Assembly (NCBI GenBank): GCA_002345745.1
Contig: DDWQ01000025.1
Coordinates: forward strand, 6,895 to 54,534
DNA length: 47,640 nucleotides
Reading direction: 5' to 3'
From: Candidatus Moranbacteria bacterium UBA2282
Lineage (GTDB): Bacteria > Patescibacteriota > Minisyncoccia > Moranbacterales > UBA2206
The notes below the pieces were generated by a model. That model was not told the DNA's origin. It searched no databases and saw only the letters and a program-made list of their open reading frames with translations. Shown in pieces: positions 39,359 to 47,640 of this stretch. The position numbers and the translations under genes are program-made. How positions within the stretch are numbered: position 1 is the stretch's first letter; the number at the start of each line of letters is the position of its first letter.

Positions 39359-39862
39359 TCACGCGACTTCTAACTGTGCTCTCGTTTCCCGCGTGACAGC
39401 CCTTGGGGACGCCAACATCTCCCTAGCCTGCTCCAAGTCCATTTCATGAATCAAGCTCTTGCCGGCCTTGAATATGCCGTCATAATTCGTGACATAAACG
39501 ATTTTTATCGCGCCAAACTTTATAGCTAGGCTAGCTATCGCTTTTTCACTCGATAATGACGGTGTTTCACCGAAAAAAACTATTGGAGTTATGCCCATTG
39601 CCAATTGACCCATGATTGCTGAAATATTATCTATATTCAGAAAAACGGCAGGCTCAAGGCTTGACCAGGAGTCACTTTTGAAGGTAGCATCTGAATATGT
39701 CACAATAACATCAATTCCAGCATGCTTGAGGGAAACTATGTCACTAACGACATTGTCTAGTCTCTCCTTATTAGCCAAAACATATTTGCTTATTTTAACA
39801 ACAATAATCCTTCCCCTGAATTGCCTGACATAATCCAGAGTTTCCCGTACTGTCTTCATCAT
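39359..39862 (-). CDS. ArgA-like amino-acid-kinase domain part (N-terminal half of split protein)
   Basis: A 167-residue N-acetylglutamate-kinase-like segment: FRGRIIVVKISKYVLANKER at the start, DIVSLKHAGIDVIVTYSD, SEKAIASLAIKFGAIKIVYV and TNYDGIFKAGK. The GG of the usual K-x-GG phosphate loop is replaced by ISK and the middle of the domain is short, so kinase activity is unlikely; in ArgA this domain is only regulatory. It ends at TGA within the domain. AAGGAGGTG is a strong ribosome-binding site. The upstream M20 gene is 18 bp away. Confidence 0.75.
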   Translation of the reverse strand: MMKTVRETLDYVRQFRGRIIVVKISKYVLANKERLDNVVSDIVSLKHAGIDVIVTYSDATFKSDSWSSLEPAVFLNIDNISAIMGQLAMGITPIVFFGETPSLSSEKAIASLAIKFGAIKIVYVTNYDGIFKAGKSLIHEMDLEQAREMLASPRAVTRETRAQLEVA

Positions 39863-39880
39863 AATAACACCTCCTTCCGT

Positions 39881-41164
39881 TTAAGTGCACATACGCTTTA
39901 TGAGACGTATGTATTTTTCAACAGTTTCATCCTTAAATAATTCAGCAAGAACATACTCATTATCCGAATGTGCTTGCAGAATATTGGTCGGCCCCCAAAT
40001 GACTGTTTCACTGCCAATCTTATTAAAAACATTACCTTCAGTATTAAAAGCAACAGTTTCGGCAGGATTTCCACTTATATCCTCAGTGGCCCTGACAATT
40101 AAAGATTCTCTGGAAGTTTCCATTGGATAGGAAGGAGAATTACGATAGCCAACTTTAACATAAAACTCCTCATCTGGCACCGTAGTTTTTATGTTCTTGA
40201 TCCGATTATTAATATTGGATTCCAAGATTTCTATTATGTCCAATGGATCTTGACCTGGCACTAATCGAATATCACCTTCGATCATAAATCCACGTGGAAT
40301 AATGTTTTTTGCGACTTTGTCAGGACCACTCATCTTGTCATCCTTTCGAACCCTACCAATAAGAATGTTTCCCCCTATGTTCATAGTTGGAAATGGAGGA
40401 TTAAAACGAGAATCACTAACCTTTTCTAGGCTCATCTTAAATTGACGAAGTTCATCAATTACTGGCCCCAAGACTTTTTCAACAACATTTGTCGTTGTAT
40501 CTGGGTTTGAGCTATGGCATGAATTATCTTTACATCCCAACAACCCATGTTTATCCTTAAATGCACCAACAATAATCTCCAGAAAAATGTAACCCTTATG
40601 AGCATAAATTGGTTTGAACATTGTTGGCTCACCTATAACCACATATTCGCCAATCACCTTTCCTTGTTGTTTGACCGCATCCCTAAGCTTTTTTGCCCCA
40701 ACACATCCAACCTCCTCATCACTCGTAAAGCACAAAGCAAATGGATGTTTAAGCTCTGTGGCGGAAATTGATTCCCCTGCTTTCATTGCGATTGCAAGAA
40801 ATAATTTCATATCTGCAATGCCCAGCCCCTGGATAACCTTTCCCACACCAGGGACATCAGCCTCGACAAGCGAAAACGGATCGCCAATTTTACTGTCCCA
40901 TCCTGAGCCACACGGAACAGTATCCATATGACCAGAATACACCAGTCTCGATTCCTGACCTCCCTTCCTTGCAATAATATTGACCTTCTTAATCCCTTCT
41001 TTGACATAGGGATACCTCTCGATGATGAATCCGCATCCTTCCAAATACTCACAGATAAAATCAGCCATCGGGATTGATGATTTACTACTTATCGTGTTAA
41101 AGCCAACGAGTCTTGTAGCTAATTCTCTTAGTGATAGTGATAGTGATAGTGATGGTCTATTCAT
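39881..41164 (-). CDS. M20 family metallopeptidase (ArgE/DapE type)
   Basis: A 427-residue zinc peptidase or deacylase. Metal motifs in order: SGHMDTVPCGSGWD (His, Asp), GIADMKLFLA (Asp), FTSDEEVGCVGA (catalytic and metal Glu), VIGEPT and the late QAHSDNEYV (His). The ATG at 41164 is preferred over 41170 because GGAGG lies 7 bp upstream. A (GTGATA)-type hexamer repeat encodes SLSLSLSL near the start. It is followed by the ArgA-like genes, suggesting work on N-acyl amino acids or dipeptides. Confidence 0.88.
   Translation of the reverse strand: MNRPSLSLSLSLRELATRLVGFNTISSKSSIPMADFICEYLEGCGFIIERYPYVKEGIKKVNIIARKGGQESRLVYSGHMDTVPCGSGWDSKIGDPFSLVEADVPGVGKVIQGLGIADMKLFLAIAMKAGESISATELKHPFALCFTSDEEVGCVGAKKLRDAVKQQGKVIGEYVVIGEPTMFKPIYAHKGYIFLEIIVGAFKDKHGLLGCKDNSCHSSNPDTTTNVVEKVLGPVIDELRQFKMSLEKVSDSRFNPPFPTMNIGGNILIGRVRKDDKMSGPDKVAKNIIPRGFMIEGDIRLVPGQDPLDIIEILESNINNRIKNIKTTVPDEEFYVKVGYRNSPSYPMETSRESLIVRATEDISGNPAETVAFNTEGNVFNKIGSETVIWGPTNILQAHSDNEYVLAELFKDETVEKYIRLIKRMCT
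41131..41154. repeat. Hexanucleotide repeat in M20 gene start
   Basis: Four units of GTGATA/G. On the coding strand each unit encodes Ser-Leu, so copy changes keep the frame. Confidence 0.85.
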
Positions 41165-41325
41165 TGTCATTCCTCCATTTTATTTTGTTGTTAAGCTGCT
41201 ATCTTGAGTTTCAATAAAGCCTAGCACTAGCTAATTTATATGTCAAACAAGTATTTTGGATTAAAAAATGCCCCACTCACATGTAAGTTGGACTTAATAC
41301 TACAGAGTTATTAGCAAAGAGCCTG

Positions 41326-42441
41326 TTAAACCTCCTTTAAAAAGTTAAGAATCACAGATTGGAATCGAATGAGTGATTGAATGTCTATCCATTCCCCATC
41401 TTGATGCATTCCACCACCTCGTGGACGAAAAAGAATTACTGGTGTTCCTTGTTCTGCAAAGAAAATTGCATCACTAGTTTCACATTCATTCATAAATACA
41501 ACTTTTTTATCCAACTCTTTTTCAATCACCGACTTAAGTTTAAGAATTAATGAATTTTCCTGATCTATTAGGAGAACACCGTTTTGAGAAATTGTCTCAA
41601 CATCGGCTTTTTTTCCCAAAAACTTAGTTATTTCATCGATGATATTTTCTCGTACCGATTCATCTGTATAACGAATATCAAAATAAAAAACTGCCGAATC
41701 AGGAATTTGATTGAGAGTCTTTCCACCTTCAACCTTAGTAAGCACAACACTTGTCTCCCATTGACTTTTGTTTGTAGGAGATGGAAAAATTGGAAGTAGT
41801 TTTTCATAAAGCTGGAATCCTATTACCAAAGGATTGATTCCATCCCATGGCATAGAAGCGTGTGAAGTTTTTCCCTTGACGGAAACTTTAATTTGCCAAA
41901 ATCCTTTCTGTCTCAGAACAAGTTCATTTTCATCTCCTCCATCAGGAAGAATCGCGAGCTTAGCTTTATAACCCATCTCCTTTGCCAACCATTTCGTTGA
42001 CAATCCATCAAGCTCTTCATCACTCGTTACAATAACTGCGATCTTTGCTTTCCCACCATCTCGCAGATATTCACGAACAGCAAACAAACATGCCACTACG
42101 GCACTCTTCATATCTAAGGTTCCTCTGCCACACAAAATCCCGCCACTTTCTTTTGCAATAAAATCGTCGCTCTTAGCAGGCACAACATCAATATGCCCGG
42201 CTAGGATTATATCTAAATCCTTACTCTCAGTTGTACTTAGCACCAAAATCGGACGATTCCTAAATTGATATCTTTCAATATGCAAAATATTACCAAATTC
42301 TTGTTCGATTGTTTGTAAACATAGAGAAATTTCTTCTGGTTGATCATCAGTTGTTTTATATTTAATTATTTTTTTGACGAACGCCAACATTTCGTCACTG
42401 CTAATGATATTTTGTTTTTTGGATATTTTCTCCATATTCAT
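41326..42441 (-). CDS. M20 family metallopeptidase
   Basis: A second, distinct M20 enzyme of 371 residues: LAGHIDVVPAKSDDF, GRGTLDMKSAVVA, VTSDEELDGLSTKWLA, LAILPDGGDEN, then a dimerisation lid (KGKTSHASMPWDGINP) and FRPRGGGMHQDGEWID with the last His. It starts 17 bp after the epimerase-like gene, so the two are co-transcribed. Likely it hydrolyses dipeptides or N-acylated amino acids; the exact substrate is open. Confidence 0.88.
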   Translation of the reverse strand: MNMEKISKKQNIISSDEMLAFVKKIIKYKTTDDQPEEISLCLQTIEQEFGNILHIERYQFRNRPILVLSTTESKDLDIILAGHIDVVPAKSDDFIAKESGGILCGRGTLDMKSAVVACLFAVREYLRDGGKAKIAVIVTSDEELDGLSTKWLAKEMGYKAKLAILPDGGDENELVLRQKGFWQIKVSVKGKTSHASMPWDGINPLVIGFQLYEKLLPIFPSPTNKSQWETSVVLTKVEGGKTLNQIPDSAVFYFDIRYTDESVRENIIDEITKFLGKKADVETISQNGVLLIDQENSLILKLKSVIEKELDKKVVFMNECETSDAIFFAEQGTPVILFRPRGGGMHQDGEWIDIQSLIRFQSVILNFLKEV

Positions 42442-42458
42442 TCTCTTTTCAAAAATTA

Positions 42459-43535
42459 TTATTTTTTGGTCACGCCAAGTCCATAGCTTTTCGGAATATA
42501 TACCCTTGACCCATCAAAAATCAAACCTGAAAATAAATCGTTTTTTATTTTATTCGGCACAGTCAAATCATAACTAATAAAATTTCCCAGTGTTGCAGCG
42601 TGCAAATTTGCAGCTGTACCCAAACTGGATTGCAACATGTCACCAAGCATATATCCTATCCCGTGCTTGTCACAAAAATCTATCATTTTTTTTGCTTCAA
42701 TCATTCCACCACATTTAGCCAATTTGATATTTATCATATCAATTGATTTTCTTAAATATAGATTTTCCAAATCCAAAATATTATGGCAACTCTCATCAGC
42801 CATTATAGGAATTTTTGTTTGCTTTCTAATTTCTGCCAGTCCTTCAAAGTCAGCATGATATATGGGCTGTTCAATCCAAGCAATATTGAACTTTTCTAAC
42901 TTCCTTATCATTTTTACTGCTTTTTTTGAATTTTCCCATCCCTGATTAACATCAATAATGAAAGAATAATCAGAATCTATCTTTAAAAATTTATTAAAAA
43001 TTTCAACGAGATGATCAACATTTCCACCTGCCTTAAACTTAAAATATGAAACGCCTTGTTTTTTTAATCCATCTATCTCTTTTTTTAATTTTTCAAAATT
43101 ATTTTCTTCAAAAGAAAAAACTTTTTGTGGAATAATATAATCATTTTTTATTCCTCCAAAAAGTTTATACACTGGCTTATTTTTAAATTTACCCAAAGCA
43201 TCCAGGAGTGCGAATTCCAAGCCAGCCTTAAGAGCTGTATTACCATAAACATATTTGTTAACTTCCACCAAAATATTCTCTATATCTGATATGCTTTCAA
43301 TTTTTTTATTTTTTAATATTGGTTTAATTATTGAATTGAAAATTTCCATACCACCATCCTGCATCTCACCAGTAGTATCCCAACCAAAAGATGCCTCCCC
43401 ATAACCCATTATTCCATTATCCATATTTATCTTAATCATAGCATATGGAAGATATTTGAGCGTAGCTAAAAAATACGAGAAAGGCTTCGTAAGTTCAATG
43501 TTATTTTTTGTGATATTTACACTTTTTATTATCAT
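42459..43535 (-). CDS. Enolase-superfamily enzyme, dipeptide epimerase-like
   Basis: A 358-residue mandelate racemase/muconate lactonising-type enzyme. The catalytic Lys pair is in SYFKFKAGG (K-x-K), metal ligands in IIDVNQGW (Asp), AWIEQPI (Glu) and IMADESCH (Asp), and the second-face Lys in INIKLAKCGG. The pattern with K-x-K and MADES fits the muconate-lactonising-like subgroup, which includes Ala-Glu dipeptide epimerases. The neighbour M20 peptidase supports a dipeptide substrate. o-succinylbenzoate synthase is an alternative but no menaquinone genes are near. Confidence 0.82.
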   Translation of the reverse strand: MIIKSVNITKNNIELTKPFSYFLATLKYLPYAMIKINMDNGIMGYGEASFGWDTTGEMQDGGMEIFNSIIKPILKNKKIESISDIENILVEVNKYVYGNTALKAGLEFALLDALGKFKNKPVYKLFGGIKNDYIIPQKVFSFEENNFEKLKKEIDGLKKQGVSYFKFKAGGNVDHLVEIFNKFLKIDSDYSFIIDVNQGWENSKKAVKMIRKLEKFNIAWIEQPIYHADFEGLAEIRKQTKIPIMADESCHNILDLENLYLRKSIDMINIKLAKCGGMIEAKKMIDFCDKHGIGYMLGDMLQSSLGTAANLHAATLGNFISYDLTVPNKIKNDLFSGLIFDGSRVYIPKSYGLGVTKK

Positions 43536-43585
43536 TTGCGCATATATTATTTAACAATCCTAACCCATTTATCCGAAAAAGTAAA

Positions 43586-43613
43586 GGGGCATGCTGATGT
43601 TTCAGCATGCCCC
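43586..43613 (-). terminator. Terminator of the argS-PLP-GNAT group
   Basis: Perfect 12-bp arms GGGGCATGCTGA / TCAGCATGCCCC with a 4-nt loop and a T-rich tail on the minus strand, 10 bp after the GNAT stop. Confidence 0.85.
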
Positions 43614-43623
43614 AGTCTAAATT

Positions 43624-44292
43624 TTATGCAAAGTTAATTCCTTTGCGATTAACCTCCACCCCCAGATGTCCACTCTCGAGCAGTTCAGCAATCCGCATAT
43701 GTGCACTTGGATCATGACTATCTCCAAATACCACATCAGCTGTCGCCCTTATCTCGCGTTGTATCAATTGAGAGCTTTTGGAAAAATCCTTTCTCAAAAA
43801 AAGACGTGCGTCTTTAGCCACATCCTGACCATAAAAATTCGGGACATAGTGATAAATCTCATATCCGACGCTAAGCCAGAGTTTTATGCTAGGATAATTT
43901 TCCACCCGAACAGTCATCTGAATTTCACTAATCCCCATCTCAATAGCCAGTTCTTCCTGAGCAATTGCGAGTATTCTGCCATAACCATGACCCTGAAATT
44001 TGGGATCGATCGCAATACCATAGCAAAATGCAACTGGAAAACTGAAACGATATTGCATTTGCTCAATCGGCTCGATTATAATCTGGGTCTCCCCAATGAC
44101 CTCACCATTCTCCAGTTGAAGAAGTAGAATTTTCCCATAAGCATGTATGCTCCTTAGTTCATCAAGCGTGATGCCGTGATGCACCCCAAAAGCATTATCA
44201 TCAACCTGCTTTGCCAAAAGCAAGTCATCCTCAGTTTTCGCAAGCTTCAGATAGACATGCTTGTCAGGATGTACAATTTTTTTTCTACCCAT
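43624..44292 (-). CDS. GNAT family N-acetyltransferase
   Basis: A 222-residue GNAT protein. The acetyl-CoA loop is FCYGIAIDPKFQGHGYGRIL (Q-x-x-G-x-G type) with strand 4 before it and MTVRVENYPSIKLWLSVGYE after it. A C-terminal tail of about 50 residues is extra. The ribosome-binding site GGGAGG is strong. It starts 5 bp after the PLP enzyme gene, so it is co-transcribed with it. The substrate could be the product of that enzyme. Confidence 0.85.
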   Translation of the reverse strand: MGRKKIVHPDKHVYLKLAKTEDDLLLAKQVDDNAFGVHHGITLDELRSIHAYGKILLLQLENGEVIGETQIIIEPIEQMQYRFSFPVAFCYGIAIDPKFQGHGYGRILAIAQEELAIEMGISEIQMTVRVENYPSIKLWLSVGYEIYHYVPNFYGQDVAKDARLFLRKDFSKSSQLIQREIRATADVVFGDSHDPSAHMRIAELLESGHLGVEVNRKGINFA

Positions 44293-44297
44293 TCCTA

Positions 44298-45542
44298 TTA
44301 TCCTCCCATCATCTTTTTTATGAGTAATTTTAAATCGCCCGTTGAAATTGTTTTGTCAACAAAGAGAATTCTATCCTCTCTGACTTCGTGTTCTTGCACA
44401 ATCAAGTCTGGCCTTTTCTCCATCACCTTTTCTGTCAAAAGATTAGCTAGCGATGGTACCATCCTTCGTATTCCGTCCATGTCTTTAACTCCATGTCCAG
44501 TAAACCCAATAAGAATAACATCATTCTTGGAAAATATCTCCTTGTGTTTCAAGGCACCTGCCAATCCCATAATGCCTGTCGGTTCTGGTATAACACCTTT
44601 TTCCATAAGATTATTGTCTTTCGATAGTACTTCATATGCCAGACCCAGATCTTCATTCAGCAGACCTCCCAAGGGAAATCCGTTGGAAAGATACACTGCA
44701 TGCATCAATTGAGGCATACTGTAGCTTGCAATCGCGATTGAGCCCTCAGCCGCATCTATTAAATGCTCATCAACCTTAAAATCTGAGTATTCCTCCAGAT
44801 AATTGCGATTCTCAAATGCGACTTCCACAGGGAACGCCCCAGCCATTCCAACTGGAATTATTTTTGGCAGACTACCAGTCAGATCATCCAGCGCTAGTGC
44901 TATACCAGCGAGATAGCTTCCATTCCCAGCTCCTGCAAGAATATGAGTTGGAAGTGGATTGAGATTTATAATCTGCTCAGCTATCGGAGCAAAACCTTGA
45001 AGCAAAAATTCATTGCTCACATTGGCATTATAGAATCCTTCTAAATCCATACCTGCAACCAAGGAATATACATCCTCAAATATCGCGTCATTCACCCCAA
45101 CAACAAAAACATTATCCATAGATGAAAGCATACTAATTTTTGAGGATGAAGCTGGCGTAAATACAACAGCTATTGATCCACTTTTAATGGCATACTTAGC
45201 CAAAGAAACAGCATGATTGCCAGATGAGACAATAAAAAATATCTTGCATCCAGAGTTATATCCAATCTCGACGGATCTCTCGACACTATAATCTTTCATA
45301 CTTCCAGAAAAATTCATGCCCTCATCTCTGATATAAACTTTGTCTACGCCAAGAGCATTAGCAATGAATTTGGATTCATGAATTTGAACTGGCCATAAGT
45401 CTCGTTTCAAATTATGCTCGACTTCAAGTGGCCACATTAATCCATAATGTTTAATAGCATTATGGAGAGAATATTTATGAGAATTAACAGAGTCCTCATC
45501 CACGACACAACCACACATTAAACAACGAAATTTTCTTTTCAC
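44298..45542 (-). CDS. Threonine-synthase-like PLP-dependent enzyme
   Basis: A 414-residue fold-type II PLP enzyme. An N-terminal zinc-finger-like CLMCGC motif is followed by KVYIRDEGMNFSGSMKDYS, where Lys83 is the Schiff-base lysine, then FIVSSGNHAVSLAKYA, the GAGNGSYLAGIALAL phosphate loop and GFTGHGVKD at the end. The family makes or breaks beta/gamma-substituted amino acids (threonine synthase, cysteate synthase). The start is GTG with AGGAGG upstream. It lies between argS and a GNAT gene. The true substrate is not known. Confidence 0.82.
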   Translation of the reverse strand: MKRKFRCLMCGCVVDEDSVNSHKYSLHNAIKHYGLMWPLEVEHNLKRDLWPVQIHESKFIANALGVDKVYIRDEGMNFSGSMKDYSVERSVEIGYNSGCKIFFIVSSGNHAVSLAKYAIKSGSIAVVFTPASSSKISMLSSMDNVFVVGVNDAIFEDVYSLVAGMDLEGFYNANVSNEFLLQGFAPIAEQIINLNPLPTHILAGAGNGSYLAGIALALDDLTGSLPKIIPVGMAGAFPVEVAFENRNYLEEYSDFKVDEHLIDAAEGSIAIASYSMPQLMHAVYLSNGFPLGGLLNEDLGLAYEVLSKDNNLMEKGVIPEPTGIMGLAGALKHKEIFSKNDVILIGFTGHGVKDMDGIRRMVPSLANLLTEKVMEKRPDLIVQEHEVREDRILFVDKTISTGDLKLLIKKMMGG

Positions 45543-45595
45543 GAAACACCTCCTGATTTTTAGTCATATATCCCGAATTTCTTCGAGGCATATTG

Positions 45596-47602
45596 TTACA
45601 TTTCCTCAACCGTTTCGACTCCAAGTAAATGCAAGCCATTACTAATCGCGATAAGTGTCGCTTTAACAAGCTCGATTCTGGCCTTTTTTATTAACTCATT
45701 TTCTACATTAAGCACAGAATGCTTATTATAGAACTGATTAAAGGCTTGGGCAATATCAAAGACATGACTTGCAATCCGCGACGGATTTAATTCCTTGGCT
45801 GCAAATTTAACGGCTTCGGGAAATTGCATTATCTTTTGAGCAAGAATAATTTCTTCCCGCTCTCCTAAAACCGAATAATCAATACTGCACATTTCATCCG
45901 CCGAAACATTTGCTGCCCGAAGAATAGACGCCGCCCGTACATATGCATACTGACAATATGGACCCGTAAAACCTTCGAGGGAAACCGATTCCGCTGGATT
46001 AAAACGGATACTCTGCCCGGGTGTCATTTTCAATAAATGGAATTTTATCGCCCCTACCGCAATAATCGATGATCTTCTCTGGATCTCCTCCTTAGAGATA
46101 TCCTGATTACGCTTTTTAATTTCATCAGCCACGATAGCTGAAACTTCTTGAACCAAATCATCTGCGTCAACGACTGTCCCTTCTCGCGATTTCATTTTTC
46201 CTTCCGGCAAGTTCACCATTCCATAAGAAAGATGAAAGCAACCGCTAGCCCAAGAGTAACCAAGAGCTTTCAAAATTGTAAACAAAGCATGAAAGTGATG
46301 ATTTTGTTCTGATCCAACAATATAGATTGAACGATTGAGATTAAATTCCGTAGCTTTAAACAAGGCGGTCCCAATATCTTGAGTCATATACACACTTGTG
46401 CCATCAGCTCGCAGAATAGTAACTCGTTTCGCCTCTCCATTATCATCAGTTCCAAATTCAGAAACCGGCAATTGAAACATTACTGGACCATTGGGATCAT
46501 TTTTCTTAAAGATGCCCCGCTCAAGACCAGCAACTACAATGTCCTTACCAAGTTTGTAAGTGTTTGATTCATAGAAAAACACATCAAACTCAAGACCCAA
46601 ACTTTGGTATGTCTCAGCAAATCCATCATAGACCCACTGATTCATCGTCTTCCAAAGACTAATAGTCTCATTATCTCCATTCTCCCAATTCACCAACATC
46701 TCATGGACAGCAGTAGTAAGTTCAGATTGACCTCTTGCAAGATCTTTTAATGTCTCACTTGCTTTTTTTACATCTTCCAAAATATTGCTGGCGTTAATCG
46801 TAGCTATCAACTTTATGCATTTAGCCACAACGTCATCACTTAATCCAGCAAAATCACCAGCTGACCATCGTTCAAGGATTACTTCGACTTGTTGAGTTAT
46901 TTTCTTCTCAAACAAGACATAATATCCTCCAACAAAATGGTCACCTTTTGTCTTTGTTGATTTCGGTGTTTCCCCATTGCCAAACCGTTGCCAGGCTAGC
47001 ATCGACTTACAGATGTGCACTCCACGATCATTAACTAAATTAGCCTTGACCACTTCGCTTCCACAAAATGCCAATATTCTTGAGATTGACATCCCAAGAG
47101 AGCCATTTCGCATATGTCCTAGATGAAGTGGCTTGTTCGTGTTAGGGGAAAGATATTCCACCATTACCCGCTGACCAGCTCCATCCATTGTTTTTCCATA
47201 CGCATCTCCTTGAGAAATTATCTCGGAAAAGATGGCTTTAAAATACACATCATTTTTAACTTTAAAATTGACATAAGCATTGACAACATTCACACTGTCG
47301 ATTACATTATCAGCAGAAATCTCGGCGACATATTTCGCAACATCCTTGAGCGTATTCTGAAAAAGTGCACCCACTCTCTTCCGCCTAAGCTCTCTTTCTT
47401 CCTTGGTTACTTCTCCCACTAACATTGGTAATGATTGTTCAATTTCCGATTTGATTACAGAGAAAAATTCTATGGAAAAATCACCATGTCTCACATCTGG
47501 CGGGTATGTAACCGCAAGATTATTAACTGGTTTTCCCAAGGCTTTTTGGACAACCACCTTCGTAATGTCCAAGATATGCTTCTTAATGTCTTTACTTGTC
47601 AT
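45596..47602 (-). CDS. argS: Arginyl-tRNA synthetase
   Basis: A class I synthetase. The 668-residue protein has an N-terminal ArgRS domain, the SPNTNKPLHLGHMRNGSLG motif (HLGH, 160-163), MVNLPEGKMKSREGTVVDAD at the KMSK site, and the DALR anticodon domain (CQYAYVRAASILRAA to the end). It exceeds the usual 550-590 residues, with an insertion of about 60-80 residues (GGYYVLFEKKITQQVEVILE onwards). A consensus AAGGAG lies upstream. It may be the only ArgRS of the genome, or a cluster-specific second copy. Confidence 0.93.
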   Translation of the reverse strand: MTSKDIKKHILDITKVVVQKALGKPVNNLAVTYPPDVRHGDFSIEFFSVIKSEIEQSLPMLVGEVTKEERELRRKRVGALFQNTLKDVAKYVAEISADNVIDSVNVVNAYVNFKVKNDVYFKAIFSEIISQGDAYGKTMDGAGQRVMVEYLSPNTNKPLHLGHMRNGSLGMSISRILAFCGSEVVKANLVNDRGVHICKSMLAWQRFGNGETPKSTKTKGDHFVGGYYVLFEKKITQQVEVILERWSAGDFAGLSDDVVAKCIKLIATINASNILEDVKKASETLKDLARGQSELTTAVHEMLVNWENGDNETISLWKTMNQWVYDGFAETYQSLGLEFDVFFYESNTYKLGKDIVVAGLERGIFKKNDPNGPVMFQLPVSEFGTDDNGEAKRVTILRADGTSVYMTQDIGTALFKATEFNLNRSIYIVGSEQNHHFHALFTILKALGYSWASGCFHLSYGMVNLPEGKMKSREGTVVDADDLVQEVSAIVADEIKKRNQDISKEEIQRRSSIIAVGAIKFHLLKMTPGQSIRFNPAESVSLEGFTGPYCQYAYVRAASILRAANVSADEMCSIDYSVLGEREEIILAQKIMQFPEAVKFAAKELNPSRIASHVFDIAQAFNQFYNKHSVLNVENELIKKARIELVKATLIAISNGLHLLGVETVEEM

Positions 47603-47640
47603 GATATTCTCCTTTATAGCTAGTTCAACAAGTAAGTGCA

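Noticed and set aside
38813..39862. Recoding of TGA as an amino acid (genetic code 25 or 4)
   Set aside because: dgkA, the four-helix-bundle gene and the second ArgA-like ORF all end naturally at TGA, and long conserved genes contain no internal TGA, so TGA is a normal stop here.
1..47640. CRISPR arrays, tRNA or rRNA genes
   Set aside because: No regularly spaced repeats with unique spacers were seen, and no cloverleaf-like or rRNA-like sequence was recognised by eye; a covariance-model search would be needed to exclude small RNAs.

Overview
This window is a bacterial chromosome segment. It is AT-rich, almost all genes lie on the minus strand, and rpmB is the only confident plus-strand gene. 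The gene content suggests a Patescibacteria/CPR (Parcubacteria-like) genome. Pointers are lysine-rich N-terminal extensions on NrdD and HisS, ComEC split into a membrane protein and a separate beta-lactamase-fold protein, a four-helix-bundle protein, DUF5680 and DUF3276 proteins, and only pyrE-pyrF for pyrimidine synthesis. That placement is inference from content, not from a tree. Stop codons (TAA, TAG, TGA) fit the standard bacterial code.

Region 1 (1-8.7 kb) is translation. rpsL-rpsG-fusA and tuf-rpsJ form the classical str order but are separated by four or five small or unrelated genes. An M50 protease and the divergent rpmB follow. Region 2 (8.8-15.7 kb) holds pyrE-pyrF, a matrixin-type protease, a long-form ndk, the two ComEC halves, a small cysteine-rich protein and a DUF167 protein. 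Region 3 (15.7-20.6 kb) is a deoxynucleotide block: nrdR, a class III reductase nrdD, a separate small gene carrying the glycyl-radical motif, and nrdG, with lexA upstream. Region 4 (20.8-30.9 kb) has a secreted cysteine-rich protein with a membrane partner, ftsA-ftsZ, dgkA, ybeY, yqeY, rpsU, hisS, lepB and ispG.

Region 5 (30.9-47.6 kb) looks accessory. It starts with a decayed DUF6922/AbiEii pair. Next is a cassette of a DUF5680 gene and two radical SAM genes, flanked by 194-bp near-identical direct repeats that are copies of the 3' end of a nearby histidine kinase gene; one copy is split by a MITE-like element with TA target duplication. After a methyltransferase, an S51 peptidase and the kinase comes a run of amino-acid/peptide enzymes with strong Shine-Dalgarno sites and strong terminators: argS, a threonine-synthase-like PLP enzyme, two GNAT proteins, an enolase-superfamily epimerase, two M20 peptidases, and an ArgA-like protein split by an in-frame TGA.

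The patterns most worth following are: (i) a perfect DnaA-box 10-mer placed 30-33 bp upstream of the -10 in four promoters (tuf, DUF3276 gene, lexA, a membrane protein gene); (ii) the reductase whose glycyl-radical segment is a stand-alone gene; (iii) many short GC-rich palindromes, one of them inside the nrdG reading frame in phase; (iv) duplicated 5' leaders in front of functionally linked genes (pyrE/pyrF; nrdG/DUF167).
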